A stretch of DNA of 64,000 nt from Jeotgalicoccus marinus DSM 19772 (GCF_000425825.1 NZ_AUEE01000009.1:37475-101474), one strand, 5' to 3'. Numbered from the stretch's first letter, positions 28,731-37,803 are shown. The notes: a model not told the origin generated them from the sequence alone. Numbers and translations: made by a program.

Positions 28731-29594
28731 ATGCCGGAATTACCGGAAGTTGAATTGGTAAAAAGAGAATTAGACCCCATACGTAGTCTAAAGATTAATG
28801 ATGTAGAATTATCTCAGTATATTTATAATGGATACGTGAGTGGAAAGCGGACGATTGTTAAAGAGGACTTAGATCACTTTATAAACAAAGTAAAAGGTAA
28901 GACGATTATTCATACTGGTCGGCGTGGTAAATATCTGTACTTTTTATTATCAGATGAATATGAGACGACCCATCTGGTCAGCCATTTGGGAATGTCAGGT
29001 GCCTATTTTGTAGTGAATCAGCTTGATGATATTCAAGAGATTAACTTCAAAAAACATGCTCAAGTTATTTTCTCACTTGATAACGGACAAAAATTGATCT
29101 ACTCAGACATTAGACGATTCGGTGAGATGCATACGCATGATCAGTTAAGTGAGTTTCCTCCATTTATGAGAATGGCACCAGAGTATACTGATGAACATAG
29201 TCAGGCACACTTTATAGAGACCTTAAGAACGAAGCGATTTAGTGAAAAAGCTATAAAAGCAGCAATTATGGATAGTAGTGTGATTCCAGGTGTCGGTAAT
29301 ATCTACGCCGTTGAAAGTCTGTACTTAGCGCATATTTTACCGACTAGAAAGGTTAAAAACGTTTCAAATAAACGACTGAATGAACTTTTCGATAAAATTA
29401 CTGAAGTCTTTGAACTTTCCTTATCACACGGGGGTTCAACGATTTCTGACTACCGCAGTGTTACAGGTGGAAAAGGTGAAATGCAGCACAGTTTCAAGGT
29501 GTACGGGCGAGACACTTGTCCGCTTGGTCACCCTTTAAAAACGAAAGTGATCAATACTAGAAACACATACTATTGCACAACTTGTCAGAGGTGA
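28731..29594 (+). CDS. mutM: Formamidopyrimidine-DNA glycosylase
   Basis: Excises 8-oxoguanine and formamidopyrimidines. 287 residues, the usual length. The catalytic N-terminus MPELPEVE with Pro2 and Glu3 is intact, as is the beta-hairpin lysine in GRRGKYLYF and the helix-two-turn-helix around VIPGVGNIYAVESL. Oddity: the C-terminal zinc finger normally reads CxxC...CxxC, but here the first pair is CPLGH (Cys263, then Gly266-His267), so its second Cys is missing; a C-x3-H pair could replace it. The last pair CTTC is intact. Between polA and coaE, as in Bacillus. Confidence 0.95.
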   Translation: MPELPEVELVKRELDPIRSLKINDVELSQYIYNGYVSGKRTIVKEDLDHFINKVKGKTIIHTGRRGKYLYFLLSDEYETTHLVSHLGMSGAYFVVNQLDDIQEINFKKHAQVIFSLDNGQKLIYSDIRRFGEMHTHDQLSEFPPFMRMAPEYTDEHSQAHFIETLRTKRFSEKAIKAAIMDSSVIPGVGNIYAVESLYLAHILPTRKVKNVSNKRLNELFDKITEVFELSLSHGGSTISDYRSVTGGKGEMQHSFKVYGRDTCPLGHPLKTKVINTRNTYYCTTCQR

Positions 29595-29599
29595 CCGAA

Positions 29600-30193
29600 A
29601 TGTATAAAGTAATTGGCTTAACTGGCGGCATTGCGAGCGGTAAAACGACGGTCAGTAACTACTTAAAAGATCAAGGATTTACTGTGCTTGATGCTGACGT
29701 TTACTCCAGAAAGACAACTGAAAAAAATGGGCCTGCAATTCCCGAAATCATTGAAGAATTTGGTGAAGATATCGTCGATGAGTCAGGGAATTTAAACCGA
29801 AAAAAACTTGGTAACATCATCTTTAATGATGAGGGAAAGCGGAAGAAATTAAATGCCATTGTACATCCTTTAATTCGTCAGATGATGAATAGTGACGAAA
29901 AGAAATTTAAAGAAAAAGGTCATGTCTTTTTAGATATTCCACTCTTATTTGAAAATGGTCTCGATTCACGATGCGATCTTATCCTAACGGTTTACGTGGA
30001 CCGAGAAGTTCAAATTGAGCGTCTAAGTGAGAGAAATAATCTCAACCGCTCCGATGCGGTCTCAAGAATTGATAGTCAGATGCCTTTATGTGATAAGGCG
30101 AGTAAAAGTGATATCGTCTTTGACAACAACGGTACACTTGATGAGTTGTATGAACAGGTTAATAAATTTTTAGAGACATTAAAAACTATGTGA
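29600..30193 (+). CDS. coaE: Dephospho-CoA kinase
   Basis: Final step of coenzyme A synthesis, phosphorylating the ribose 3'-OH of dephospho-CoA. 197 residues with Walker A GGIASGKTTV (9-18), the conserved Asp in VLDADVYSRK, LDIPLLFENGLDSRCDLI and the lid segment SRIDSQMPLCDKASKSDIV. Start ATG 29600 with GAGGTGA 5-11 bases upstream overlapping the mutM stop; an in-frame ATG at 29573 lies inside mutM and precedes that site. Last gene of the polA operon. Confidence 0.95.
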   Translation: MYKVIGLTGGIASGKTTVSNYLKDQGFTVLDADVYSRKTTEKNGPAIPEIIEEFGEDIVDESGNLNRKKLGNIIFNDEGKRKKLNAIVHPLIRQMMNSDEKKFKEKGHVFLDIPLLFENGLDSRCDLILTVYVDREVQIERLSERNNLNRSDAVSRIDSQMPLCDKASKSDIVFDNNGTLDELYEQVNKFLETLKTM

Positions 30194-30200
30194 AAACGCG

Positions 30201-30229
30201 TTCAATGATAGCTTTAAATGTGTTATACT
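30201..30229 (+). promoter_or_regulatory. gapB promoter with CcpN-type operator over the -10
   Basis: TTCAAT (30201-30206), 17 bases, TATACT (30224-30229), with an extended -10 TG. The eleven bases TGTGTTATACT at 30219-30229 match the B. subtilis CcpN consensus TRTGHYATAYW, as I recall it, at every position. CcpN represses gluconeogenic gapB and pckA on glycolytic substrates. Confidence 0.65.
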
Positions 30230-30265
30230 ATTTATGAAAAATGAACTTTTAAAGGAGCTCTAGTG

Positions 30266-31270
30266 ATGAAAAAAGTTGCAATTAATGGTTTAGGTAGAAT
30301 TGGTAGAATGGTCTTCAGAATCGTTAGCGAATCTGAAGAACTTGAACTTGTTGCAGTTAACGCGACACACCCTGCAAGTACTATGGCACATCTTATTAAC
30401 TACGATTCAACTCATGGTAAATGGGACAAGCATGTTGAAGTTTCAGGCGACAACTTACTTGTTGGTGGTAAAGAAGTCATTGTTACAAGTGACCGCAATC
30501 CTGAAAACTTACCATGGAAAGATCTTGGCATCGATGTTGTTATTGAAGCAACAGGTGTATTTAACCATGGAGACAAAGCACAAGCACATATTACTGCGGG
30601 TGCTAAAAAAGTCTTACTTACAGGACCATCTAAAGGTGGTAACGTACAAACACTCGTACGCGGTGTAAACTGTGCGACTTTAGATACGTCATCATATGAT
30701 GTTTTCTCAAATGCTTCATGTACGACGAACTGTTTAGCACCAGTTGCTAAAGTATTGAACGATGAGTTTGGAATCGACAATGGTCTCGTGACAACAGTTC
30801 ACGCTTATACAAATGACCAACAAAATCTCGATAACCCGCACAAGGACTTACGTCGTGCGCGTTCAGCTGCAGAGAATATTATTCCAACATCAACAGGTGC
30901 TGCAAAAGCAACTGCACTTGTTTTACCTGAACTTGAAGGTAAATTAGATGGTATGGCACTTCGTGTACCTGTACCAAACGTATCACTTGTTGACCTAGTT
31001 GTAGATCTTAAAAAAGAGGTCACTAAAGAAGAAGTCAATGAAGTATTCAAAAAACATGAATCAGATCAAATGAAAGGTATTCTTGGTGTAAGTGAACAAC
31101 CATTAGTATCTAGAGATTTCAATACAGATCCACGTAGCTCAATTGTTGACGCTGACCTTACAATGGTTATGAATGGTAACAAAGTTAAAGTACTTTCATG
31201 GTACGATAATGAGTGGGGCTACTCAGTGAGATGTGTTGAACTTGCTGAAATGATTGCTAAAGATATTTAA
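30266..31270 (+). CDS. gapB: Glyceraldehyde-3-phosphate dehydrogenase, gluconeogenic (GapB)
   Basis: 334 residues. Rossmann N-terminus INGLGRIGRMVFR and the catalytic Cys152 in SNASCTTNCLAP. At the cofactor-selecting position the NAD-type Asp is absent (VAVNATHPAST), and HPAST..AHLINYDSTHGKW is GapB-like, so NADP preference and a gluconeogenic direction are expected. ATG 30266 has GGAG at 8 bases; the GTG at 30263 is one codon upstream and less likely. Monocistronic between coaE and the nrdR region, the Bacillus position for gapB. The CcpN-type site in its promoter supports repression in glucose. Confidence 0.93.
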   Translation: MKKVAINGLGRIGRMVFRIVSESEELELVAVNATHPASTMAHLINYDSTHGKWDKHVEVSGDNLLVGGKEVIVTSDRNPENLPWKDLGIDVVIEATGVFNHGDKAQAHITAGAKKVLLTGPSKGGNVQTLVRGVNCATLDTSSYDVFSNASCTTNCLAPVAKVLNDEFGIDNGLVTTVHAYTNDQQNLDNPHKDLRRARSAAENIIPTSTGAAKATALVLPELEGKLDGMALRVPVPNVSLVDLVVDLKKEVTKEEVNEVFKKHESDQMKGILGVSEQPLVSRDFNTDPRSSIVDADLTMVMNGNKVKVLSWYDNEWGYSVRCVELAEMIAKDI

Positions 31271-31284
31271 CAAATTCGACATGG

Positions 31285-31314
31285 GAGAGCAGCTGAGACT
31301 GCTCTCTTTTTTTT
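31285..31314 (+). terminator. Terminator after gapB
   Basis: GAGAGCAG (31285-31292) and CTGCTCTC (31299-31306), followed by eight T. Confidence 0.9.
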
Positions 31315-31322
31315 GTTATAAT
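31314..31322 (+). promoter_or_regulatory. Extended -10 promoter overlapping the gapB terminator tract
   Basis: TG-T-TATAAT directly after the T-tract, 28 bases before the next start codon. No clear -35. Confidence 0.45.
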
Positions 31323-31350
31323 AGAAGTAACAAATAACGGAGGTAGAGAC

Positions 31351-31770
31351 ATGAAACTTATCAATTCAGACGGTCAGAATACAGTACTCGAACTTAATGA
31401 ATCCAGTGTGACTTATAAGGATGATACTTACGATATCATCATCTACGACGGTGATATTTCACAAGCTGGTCACATTGCGACGAATAACTTTGTCGTAAAA
31501 CCGGATCGTGTTGAGACACTCATTGAACGCTTCTCTAACCGTAAAGGAAACGTCGACAATTACCAAGGGTTTACTGGCTTCATGCTCATTAAAAATGAAC
31601 AAAAACTCACTGTTTTAACAGGCTGGAAGACAATAGAAGACTTCAATGCTTGGGTGAATTCTGAAGCCTTTCAAAACTCTCATGTTAAGAAAGAAAATCG
31701 TGTTAAAGAAAAAGGTAGTGAGCATCTAGAAGCAATGCCAGTTAGAGAAAATTACACAGTAGAAGCTTAA
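31351..31770 (+). CDS. ABM-family heme-degrading monooxygenase-like protein (HmoB/IsdG-like)
   Basis: 139 residues. The N-terminal 40 residues are an extension rich in beta strand; the antibiotic-biosynthesis-monooxygenase fold follows at about 45-125 with NNFVVKPDRVETLIERFSNRKGN, GFTGFMLIKNEQ, VLTGWKTIEDFNAWVNSEAFQNSH. The Asn, Trp and His positions correspond to those that hold and ruffle heme in IsdG/IsdI and HmoB. Likely cytoplasmic heme oxygenase releasing iron; B. subtilis HmoB has the same extended N-terminus. No Fur box could be recognised in the short promoter. Single-gene unit. Confidence 0.75.
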   Translation: MKLINSDGQNTVLELNESSVTYKDDTYDIIIYDGDISQAGHIATNNFVVKPDRVETLIERFSNRKGNVDNYQGFTGFMLIKNEQKLTVLTGWKTIEDFNAWVNSEAFQNSHVKKENRVKEKGSEHLEAMPVRENYTVEA

Positions 31771-31782
31771 GTATTACTTACA

Positions 31783-31822
31783 AACGGTAAATTCCGAGGT
31801 GCTCGGTGTTTATCGTTTTTTA
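31783..31822 (+). terminator. Terminator after the HmoB-like gene
   Basis: AACGGTAAA and TTTATCGTT outer arms with CCGAG/CTCGG inner arms, then TTTTTT. Confidence 0.8.
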
Positions 31823-31845
31823 CTTTTTAAGTTTATGTACTTCAG

Positions 31846-31854
31846 TGTTATAAT
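31846..31854 (+). promoter_or_regulatory. Extended -10 promoter of nrdR-dnaB-dnaI
   Basis: TG-T-TATAAT, about 36 bases before the nrdR ATG. Confidence 0.5.
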
Positions 31855-31890
31855 AGGTTAAGTATTTATATCAAAAGAGGTGAACATCAT

Positions 31891-32361
31891 ATGAGATGTC
31901 CAAATTGCAGACATACCAGTTCAAAAGTTGTGGACTCGAGACATGCAGATGAGATGAATGCAATTCGCCGTCGACGAGAGTGTGACAACTGTGGGGCACG
32001 TTTTACAACTTTTGAAAGAATGGAACTGTCACCCTTAATTGTAATTAAAAAAGATGGGACGAGGGAAGTGTTCGACCGAGCAAAAGTACTTGATGGTCTT
32101 TTAAAAGCTTGTGAGAAACGGGCCATTCCCTATGAAGAAATAGAAAAACGTGCTGATAATGTAGAAGCAACTTTAAGAAATTTAAATAAATCAGAAGTTT
32201 CATCAAATGATATTGGTGAATCTGTTATAGACGAACTCATTACACTCGATCAAGTCGCGTATGTTCGCTTTGCATCAGTCTACAGAGAATTTAAAGATAT
32301 CGATCAGTTGATGGATATCGTGAAAAATCTTGAAAAGGGTAAGACCGATAATGAAATTTAA
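31891..32361 (+). CDS. nrdR: Transcriptional repressor NrdR
   Basis: 156 residues. N-terminal zinc ribbon with Cys3, Cys6, Cys31 and Cys34, then an ATP-cone domain (about 49-139) beginning [20 protein letters not shown]. NrdR senses ATP/dATP and represses ribonucleotide reductase genes through NrdR boxes. It is the first gene of nrdR-dnaB-dnaI, the conserved Bacillus/Staphylococcus arrangement linking dNTP supply to replication initiation; its end overlaps dnaB by 11 bases. Confidence 0.97.
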   Translation: MRCPNCRHTSSKVVDSRHADEMNAIRRRRECDNCGARFTTFERMELSPLIVIKKDGTREVFDRAKVLDGLLKACEKRAIPYEEIEKRADNVEATLRNLNKSEVSSNDIGESVIDELITLDQVAYVRFASVYREFKDIDQLMDIVKNLEKGKTDNEI

Positions 32362-33673
32362 TGACCGTCTAAAACCAAACACGGAATTTATTGTCTATAA
32401 ATCATTTAGGTTGTCAGAGGATCAATACGATATTTTAAGTATGATATATTTGCCACTGATTGGACCGACAACTTTTTCAATCTATATGTATTTACACCAA
32501 TCTACAAGGCAGACAGAACCTTTAGATATTAGATTCCATAGAGAATTTATGGATGAATTGTCCATGACCTTAACTGATTTTGAAGGTGATCTTGATAAAC
32601 TAGAGGCAATTGGTTTGCTTAGAACTTACGTTTCAAATGAAGCACATTCAGACCGTTTCATTTACAGGCTCCAACAGCCACTGACAGCTGAAGAATTCTT
32701 TAAGGATCCTATGTTGTCTATGTATCTCTATAGTCAGGTCGGTTCTGAGAAATATAATAGTAAAAAGAAAGAACTGACATATCCTTCATTACCAGATGAT
32801 CACACAGAGGTGACTAAAAAGTTCACTGATGTTTTTCACCATACGAGCCAGGAAGGGTTTAGGGTTTCAAATGAGAACTTTAAACAGAATGACAAAAGCC
32901 GTGGACCGACTATTGATCTAGATGATTTTGACTTCGAGGTATTGTTCACTCACCTTAAGGGTACGAGAATAGATAAGCAGTTTTTCTCTAAAGATGTTAA
33001 GAAGTTGATTGTACAACTGAGTCAATTATTTAATCTAAATGCCTATGATCTTAAACAGGTTTTACTGCAGTCAACGAGCCCACAATTTGGGATTGACCAA
33101 GAACAGTTAAAGCGAGAAGCGAGAAAATATTATCAAAAAGAATACGGTAGAGTCGTACCGACCTTTAAAACATCGACTGATGACCAGGTAGAAGATGACG
33201 ATCTCGGTTATCTGGAAAATTTAGATAAGGTAAGTCCACTTGATCGAATTAATGATTTAAGAAATTATAAACCTTCCGAAAATGATCTTAAAGTGGTCAC
33301 AGAGGTGATCACTAAAACAGGTTTAGAAAATGGAGTCATCAACATGCTCTTAGAGTATACATTTCAAATGAAAGACGGGGACCTACCGCTTCGTTATGTG
33401 ATGACGATTGCTGAAAACTGGGAAAAAGAAGGTTATAGAACAGCGGCTGAGGCTTATAAATCGATTATGGACTTTCGTGAGGCTAAGGTTCAGGAACAGT
33501 CTAAATATAAGAAACAAAGATTTGCTCAAGGTGAAACAGATCCATCTTGGTTAAAAGAGAAGAAAGAGAATACTAAGAGAAAACCAGAAACAAAAAAAAC
33601 TGATGAACCACCAAAAACTTTAAAAGATGATAAGAGTTTTAGTGATTTAATTAAAAAATTTAGAGAGAATTAG
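32351..33673 (+). CDS. dnaB: Replication initiation and membrane attachment protein DnaB
   Basis: 440 residues, helicase loader of the Firmicutes type (not the DnaB helicase). Two DnaB/DnaD-like (DDBH) regions: an N-terminal winged-helix part ([26 protein letters not shown]) and a C-terminal DDBH2 block (about 315-385, including [23 protein letters not shown] and [17 protein letters not shown]), then a charged Lys-rich tail. It acts with DnaD and DnaI to load DnaC helicase at oriC. ATG 32351 overlaps nrdR; an ORF extension to 32330 lies inside nrdR. Confidence 0.93.
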   Translation: MKFNDRLKPNTEFIVYKSFRLSEDQYDILSMIYLPLIGPTTFSIYMYLHQSTRQTEPLDIRFHREFMDELSMTLTDFEGDLDKLEAIGLLRTYVSNEAHSDRFIYRLQQPLTAEEFFKDPMLSMYLYSQVGSEKYNSKKKELTYPSLPDDHTEVTKKFTDVFHHTSQEGFRVSNENFKQNDKSRGPTIDLDDFDFEVLFTHLKGTRIDKQFFSKDVKKLIVQLSQLFNLNAYDLKQVLLQSTSPQFGIDQEQLKREARKYYQKEYGRVVPTFKTSTDDQVEDDDLGYLENLDKVSPLDRINDLRNYKPSENDLKVVTEVITKTGLENGVINMLLEYTFQMKDGDLPLRYVMTIAENWEKEGYRTAAEAYKSIMDFREAKVQEQSKYKKQRFAQGETDPSWLKEKKENTKRKPETKKTDEPPKTLKDDKSFSDLIKKFREN

Positions 33674-33681
33674 GTGAGTCG

Positions 33682-34602
33682 ATGGAACCCTTAAGTAACT
33701 ATTTAAAAAACTCACAAAAGATAACTGAAAATAATGAAAGAATCTATGAAGAAGTAGTCAATCATCCGAAGATGCAGGCATTTATGCATGAACATGAAGG
33801 TGAAATCACGCGTTCAATGATCCAAAATGATCTGATGATTCTTAAGCATTATATCAATCAAAAAAACGAATGCGAACCTACTGAAAATGGAAAGTGTAAG
33901 AGTCATCCCGACGGCTATATCTTTAACTTAGAAATTCGACAAGGGCGCTTCAATATGGTCTATAAAAAATGCCCAGTTAGAAAAAAATACGAAGAATTCC
34001 TAAAGAGAGAAAGCCTAATCCAAAGTTTTCATATTCCACGTGATGTCCGAGAAGCGACCTTTGAAACGATTTACTTAAATGATGACCGACGTGAAATTTT
34101 AGAAAATGCTATTGGACGTGCTGCAAAAATTGCACGTGGTGAGGACTACCGTGGACTTTATATATATGGTGAGTTTGGTATTGGTAAATCTTATATACTT
34201 GGCTGTATTGCCAATGAGCTTAAGGAAAAGTCCATCTCTTCTATGATGATTTACGTCCCGGAAATTTTAAGAGACTTAAAAGCTGGATTTAACGATGGGT
34301 CTTCAAATGCACGTTATGAAGCTATAAGAAACGCCGAAGTTTTAATCCTCGATGACCTTGGTGCTGAAGATGTAACGGCTTGGTCCAGAGACGAAGTAAT
34401 CACAAGTATTTTAAACTATCGTATGGTGGAGCAACTCCCGACCTTTATTAGTTCTAATTTTGCGATTGACGAGCTTAAAGGACGCTATAGTTATACAAAA
34501 ACAAATGGCAGAGAAGAGACTAAGGCACTCCGTATGATTGAGCGTATTCGTGCCTTGTGTGAAGAAGTGAAACTTACTGGTGACAACTTAAGACAGTCAT
34601 AG
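33682..34602 (+). CDS. dnaI: Primosomal protein DnaI (helicase loader ATPase)
   Basis: 306 residues. The N-terminal helicase-binding domain carries a zinc-binding Cys/His set (CEPTENGKCKSHPDG, KKCP). The AAA+ domain follows, with Walker A GEFGIGKS (about 164-171), Walker B VLILDDLG and an arginine-rich C-terminus. It loads the replicative helicase together with DnaB and DnaD. It starts 9 bases after dnaB and ends the operon; the thrS T-box region follows directly with its own promoter. Confidence 0.95.
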   Translation: MEPLSNYLKNSQKITENNERIYEEVVNHPKMQAFMHEHEGEITRSMIQNDLMILKHYINQKNECEPTENGKCKSHPDGYIFNLEIRQGRFNMVYKKCPVRKKYEEFLKRESLIQSFHIPRDVREATFETIYLNDDRREILENAIGRAAKIARGEDYRGLYIYGEFGIGKSYILGCIANELKEKSISSMMIYVPEILRDLKAGFNDGSSNARYEAIRNAEVLILDDLGAEDVTAWSRDEVITSILNYRMVEQLPTFISSNFAIDELKGRYSYTKTNGREETKALRMIERIRALCEEVKLTGDNLRQS

Positions 34603-34603
34603 C

Positions 34604-34631
34604 TTGATTTACATTAAAAATCGTGTATAAT
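34604..34631 (+). promoter_or_regulatory. thrS promoter
   Basis: TTGATT (34604-34609), 16 bases, TATAAT (34626-34631), just after the dnaI stop codon. Confidence 0.6.
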
Positions 34632-34639
34632 GAACCTTA

Positions 34640-34870
34640 CATTTCATTAATGTATCCAAAGGACAAGACAATTTTTATAAGTTTATTTTAGAGAGTGTAT
34701 GATGTGCTGAGACATGCATATAAACTGCGGATTGTTACTACCTTTGATTTTGTTTCCTTAATCGGAAGCCGGCCTGGACCGTTATCTCCAAGCTGAGGCA
34801 TACTGTTGTATGTGAATCAGGGTGGTACCGCGTAAAAACGCCCCTATATTTTATATAGGGGCGTTTTTTT
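34640..34870 (+). promoter_or_regulatory. T-box leader of thrS
   Basis: Contains the canonical T-box GGGTGGTACCGCG at 34820-34832. Stem I can be drawn from CAAAGG pairing with CCTTTG around 34741 and from AGTTTA pairing with TAAACT, leaving the internal loop TTACTA; the threonine codon ACT at 34737-34739 lies in it (ACC at 34740-34742 is a less likely alternative because its CC is paired). The terminator at 34836-34869 is the OFF structure. Uncharged tRNA-Thr would favour readthrough into thrS. Confidence 0.92.
34836..34869 (+). terminator. T-box terminator before thrS
   Basis: AACGCCCCTATA and TATAGGGGCGTT arms, then a seven-T tract; alternative to the T-box antiterminator. Confidence 0.9.
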
Positions 34871-34895
34871 ATTTAAATTTGAAAGGATGATTAAA

Positions 34896-36827
34896 ATGAC
34901 TGAACAAATTGAAATTAGATTTCCAGATGGTAATGTAAAATCTTTTGATTTTGGTGTAACTGCTGAAGAAATTGCCGCATCAATTAGTCCTGGATTAAAG
35001 AAAGCATCACTAGCTGCTAAAGTGGATGGTGAACTTTTTGATTTGACACGCCCCTTAGAACAGGGTGCAGAAGTTGAATTGATTACAAACAAAAGTGAGG
35101 AAGGATTAGAAATTCTCCGTCATTCTACTGCACACCTTATGGCGCAAGCACTAAAACGCCTTTATGGTGATGTACATTTCGGTGTTGGTCCAGTCATTGA
35201 AGAAGGTTTCTATTACGACTTCGACATCGATAAAAATATCTCATCAGAAGACTTTCCTAAAATTGAAAAAGAAATGAAACGTATTGTCGATGAGAACATT
35301 CCGATTGAGCGTAAAGTTTTATCGAGAGATGAAGCAAAAACTTTCTTTGAAAATGATCCTTATAAACAAGAACTCATCGATGCCATTCCTGAAGATGAGC
35401 TCGTTACAGTCTATAGCCAAGGTGAATTTACAGACCTGTGCCGCGGCGTACATGTGCCACGCACTTCTAAGATCAAGGTCTTTAAGTTACTTTCTACAGC
35501 AGGTGCTTACTGGCGCGGGGACTCAAATAACAAGATGCTACAACGTATTTACGGGACAGCATTTTTCGATAAAAAAGAATTATCAGCCTATATGGACTTA
35601 ATTGAAGAGCGTCGTGAACGTGATCACCGTAAGATTGGTAAAGAGATGAAACTCTTTGAGAACAACCAACTTGTCGGTGCTGGCTTACCACTTTGGCTAC
35701 CAAATGGGGCGACAATCCGTCGTGAAATCGAACGCTATATTGTGGATAAGGAAGTGTCACTTGGCTACAATCACGTCTACACACCGATTATGGCAAACTC
35801 TAACTTATATAAGACAAGTGGACACTGGGATCACTATCAAGACGATATGTTCCCACCGATGGAAGTGGGTAATGAAGAGCTTGTGCTCCGTCCTATGAAC
35901 TGCCCGCACCATATGATGATTTATAAAAATGAACGTCACTCTTATCGTGAATTGCCAATTAGAATTGCAGAACTTGGTATGATGCATCGCTATGAAGCGA
36001 GTGGGGCAGTGAGTGGTTTACAACGTGTACGTGGTATGGTCTTAAATGATGCACACGTCTTCGTTCGCCCAGATCAAATTAAAGAAGAATTTATTAGGGT
36101 CGTTGAGTTAATCCAAGAAGTTTATAAAGACTTCAAGATTGAAGATTATAAATTCCGCCTGAGTTACCGAGATCCAGAGGATAAGGAAAAATACTTCGAC
36201 GATGACGATATGTGGCAACGCGCGGAAGCAATGTTAAAAGAAGCGGTCGACGAAATGGGTCTGACTTACATTGAAGCAGTCGGTGAAGCGGCCTTCTATG
36301 GACCAAAGCTAGATATCCAAGTTAAAACTGCCCTAGGTAAGGAAGAAACACTATCAACTGTACAACTCGATTTCCTCTTACCAGAACGATTTGACCTGAC
36401 TTACATTGGTAAAGACGGGGAAGAACATCGTCCAGTCGTAATTCACCGTGGTGTTGTTTCCACAATGGAACGCTTTGTTGCCTTCTTAACAGAAGAATAT
36501 AAAGGTAACTTCCCTTTATGGCTTGCACCAAATCAAGTGGAAATCATTCCAGTAAACGTCGATCTTCATTACGATTATGCTAGAGAAATCTATGATGATA
36601 TGAAGAGCCAAGGAATCCGTGTCCACATTGATGACCGTAATGAGAAGATGGGCTATAAGATTAGAGACGCTCAGATGAAGAAAATTCCTTATCAAGTTGT
36701 TGTCGGCGACCAAGAGAAAGACAACTCTGAAGTCAACGTGCGTAAGTACGGTGAAGAGAAACAAGAATCACACGATAAAGAAGAATTTGTATACCAGCTA
36801 GTTGATGAAATTAGATTGAAAAAATAA
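34896..36827 (+). CDS. thrS: Threonyl-tRNA synthetase
   Basis: 643 residues: TGS domain (about 1-60), the SAD editing domain with [11 protein letters not shown] (about 75), class II catalytic core with motif 2 and the zinc-binding [10 protein letters not shown] block (Cys and His ligands), [19 protein letters not shown], motif 3 [15 protein letters not shown], and the C-terminal anticodon-binding domain from about 540. ATG 34896 is chosen since AAAGGA is 8-10 bases upstream; the ATG at 34887 is too close to that site. Controlled by the T-box upstream. Confidence 0.97.
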   Translation: MTEQIEIRFPDGNVKSFDFGVTAEEIAASISPGLKKASLAAKVDGELFDLTRPLEQGAEVELITNKSEEGLEILRHSTAHLMAQALKRLYGDVHFGVGPVIEEGFYYDFDIDKNISSEDFPKIEKEMKRIVDENIPIERKVLSRDEAKTFFENDPYKQELIDAIPEDELVTVYSQGEFTDLCRGVHVPRTSKIKVFKLLSTAGAYWRGDSNNKMLQRIYGTAFFDKKELSAYMDLIEERRERDHRKIGKEMKLFENNQLVGAGLPLWLPNGATIRREIERYIVDKEVSLGYNHVYTPIMANSNLYKTSGHWDHYQDDMFPPMEVGNEELVLRPMNCPHHMMIYKNERHSYRELPIRIAELGMMHRYEASGAVSGLQRVRGMVLNDAHVFVRPDQIKEEFIRVVELIQEVYKDFKIEDYKFRLSYRDPEDKEKYFDDDDMWQRAEAMLKEAVDEMGLTYIEAVGEAAFYGPKLDIQVKTALGKEETLSTVQLDFLLPERFDLTYIGKDGEEHRPVVIHRGVVSTMERFVAFLTEEYKGNFPLWLAPNQVEIIPVNVDLHYDYAREIYDDMKSQGIRVHIDDRNEKMGYKIRDAQMKKIPYQVVVGDQEKDNSEVNVRKYGEEKQESHDKEEFVYQLVDEIRLKK

Positions 36828-36829
36828 AA

Positions 36830-36858
36830 TTGACAATCCGAAACTCTTCGTGTATAGT
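36830..36858 (+). promoter_or_regulatory. Promoter of the infC-rpmI-rplT operon
   Basis: TTGACA (36830-36835), exactly 17 bases, TATAGT (36853-36858), beginning 3 bases after the thrS stop codon. Confidence 0.8.
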
Positions 36859-36865
36859 ATTAAGA

Positions 36866-37020
36866 GTTGAAAGAAACGGACAAGTTGAAGCTCCCGCTTC
36901 ACACCCTTGAACGCTTGAGTGACTGGGTAAATTGGGAAAGAGATGCAATAACGATTGTATCTCTACTTCTGAAGCGGGTGCATGATGATGCACTCGCTTT
37001 TTTGTTCGTTAAATATTATG
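36866..37020 (+). promoter_or_regulatory. L20-type autoregulatory leader (attenuator)
   Basis: Two mutually exclusive helices are visible. CCCGCTTC (36893-36900) is perfectly complementary to GAAGCGGG (36971-36978), an antiterminator. The same GAAGCGGG takes part in the terminator at 36972-37003. In B. subtilis the equivalent leader responds to ribosomal protein L20, which favours termination. Confidence 0.8.
36972..37003 (+). terminator. Attenuator terminator in the infC leader
   Basis: AAGCGG plus GTGCAT pair with ATGCAC plus TCGCTT around a GATG loop, followed by TTTTTT. Confidence 0.85.
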
Positions 37021-37032
37021 GAGGTGCTAAAC

Positions 37033-37554
37033 ATAGCTAAAGATCAAACACTGATCAATAACCGTATTCGCGCTAAAGAAGTTCGTTTAATCGGTCCTGA
37101 TGGTTCACAGATGGGAATCAAAGACACTAGAGAAGCGATGGAAATCGCAGAGAGAGCAAATCTCGATGTTGTTTTAGTCGCTCCGAATGCTAAACCACCA
37201 GTTGCACGTATCATGGACTACGGCAAGTATAAGTATGAGCAACAGAAGAAAGAAAAAGAAGCTCGTAAAAAACAAAAGGTCATTAACCTTAAAGAAATTC
37301 GCTTATCACCAACGATTGAAGAACACGACTTTAATACGAAATTAGGTCATGCAAAAAAATTCCTTGCTAAAGAAGACAAGGTAAAAGTTTCAATTCGCTT
37401 TAAAGGGCGTGCAATTACGCACAAGGATATCGGTCGTAAAGTACTTGAGCGCTTCGCTGAAGCACTTAAAGAAGACGGTCAGATTGAACAGCGTCCTAAA
37501 ATGGAAGGTCGTTCAATGTTCCTAGTCGTTGCACCATTTCAGGACAAAAAATAA
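37033..37554 (+). CDS. infC: Translation initiation factor IF-3 (AUA start)
   Basis: 173 residues from ATA 37033. Evidence for this start: GGAGG at 37020-37024 sits 8 bases ahead, the ATG at 37018 and GTG at 37024 overlap that ribosome site, and the family begins (I)AKDQTxIN. IF-3 discriminates against non-canonical start codons and so limits its own synthesis; AUU is usual in bacteria, AUA less so. N domain with [13 protein letters not shown] and [24 protein letters not shown] domain with [14 protein letters not shown] and [13 protein letters not shown]. First gene of infC-rpmI-rplT. Confidence 0.93.
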   Translation: MAKDQTLINNRIRAKEVRLIGPDGSQMGIKDTREAMEIAERANLDVVLVAPNAKPPVARIMDYGKYKYEQQKKEKEARKKQKVINLKEIRLSPTIEEHDFNTKLGHAKKFLAKEDKVKVSIRFKGRAITHKDIGRKVLERFAEALKEDGQIEQRPKMEGRSMFLVVAPFQDKK

Positions 37555-37576
37555 TATATAATCGGAGGGTTTTATC

Positions 37577-37780
37577 ATGCCAAAAATGAAGACTCATAAA
37601 GGCTATGCTAAACGAATTAAGAAAACTGGTACAGGCAAATTCAAACGTTCACAAGCTTTCACAAGTCACTTATTTGCTAACAAAACAACTAAACAAAAAC
37701 GCCACTTAAGAAAATCTGCATTAGTTGCTAAATCTGATGCGAAACGCTTAGTACACTTATTAGCTAAATCTGCAAAATAA
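37577..37780 (+). CDS. rpmI: 50S ribosomal protein L35
   Basis: 67 residues, highly basic, beginning [20 protein letters not shown], the L35 signature, with [14 protein letters not shown] later. GGAGGG precedes the ATG. It lies 22 bases after infC in the conserved infC-rpmI-rplT order and is controlled by the same leader. Confidence 0.97.
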   Translation: MPKMKTHKGYAKRIKKTGTGKFKRSQAFTSHLFANKTTKQKRHLRKSALVAKSDAKRLVHLLAKSAK

Positions 37781-37803
37781 TATATTAAAAGGAGGAGTTA
37801 GAA

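Noticed and set aside
31351..31770. TRAP/TraP (RNAIII-related) protein
   Set aside because: Same ABM superfamily, but the sequence follows the IsdG/HmoB pattern and lacks similarity to staphylococcal TRAP.
36982..37032. N-terminal extension of IF-3 to the ATG at 36982 or 37018
   Set aside because: It would run through the terminator stem and the GGAGG ribosome site and has no family counterpart.
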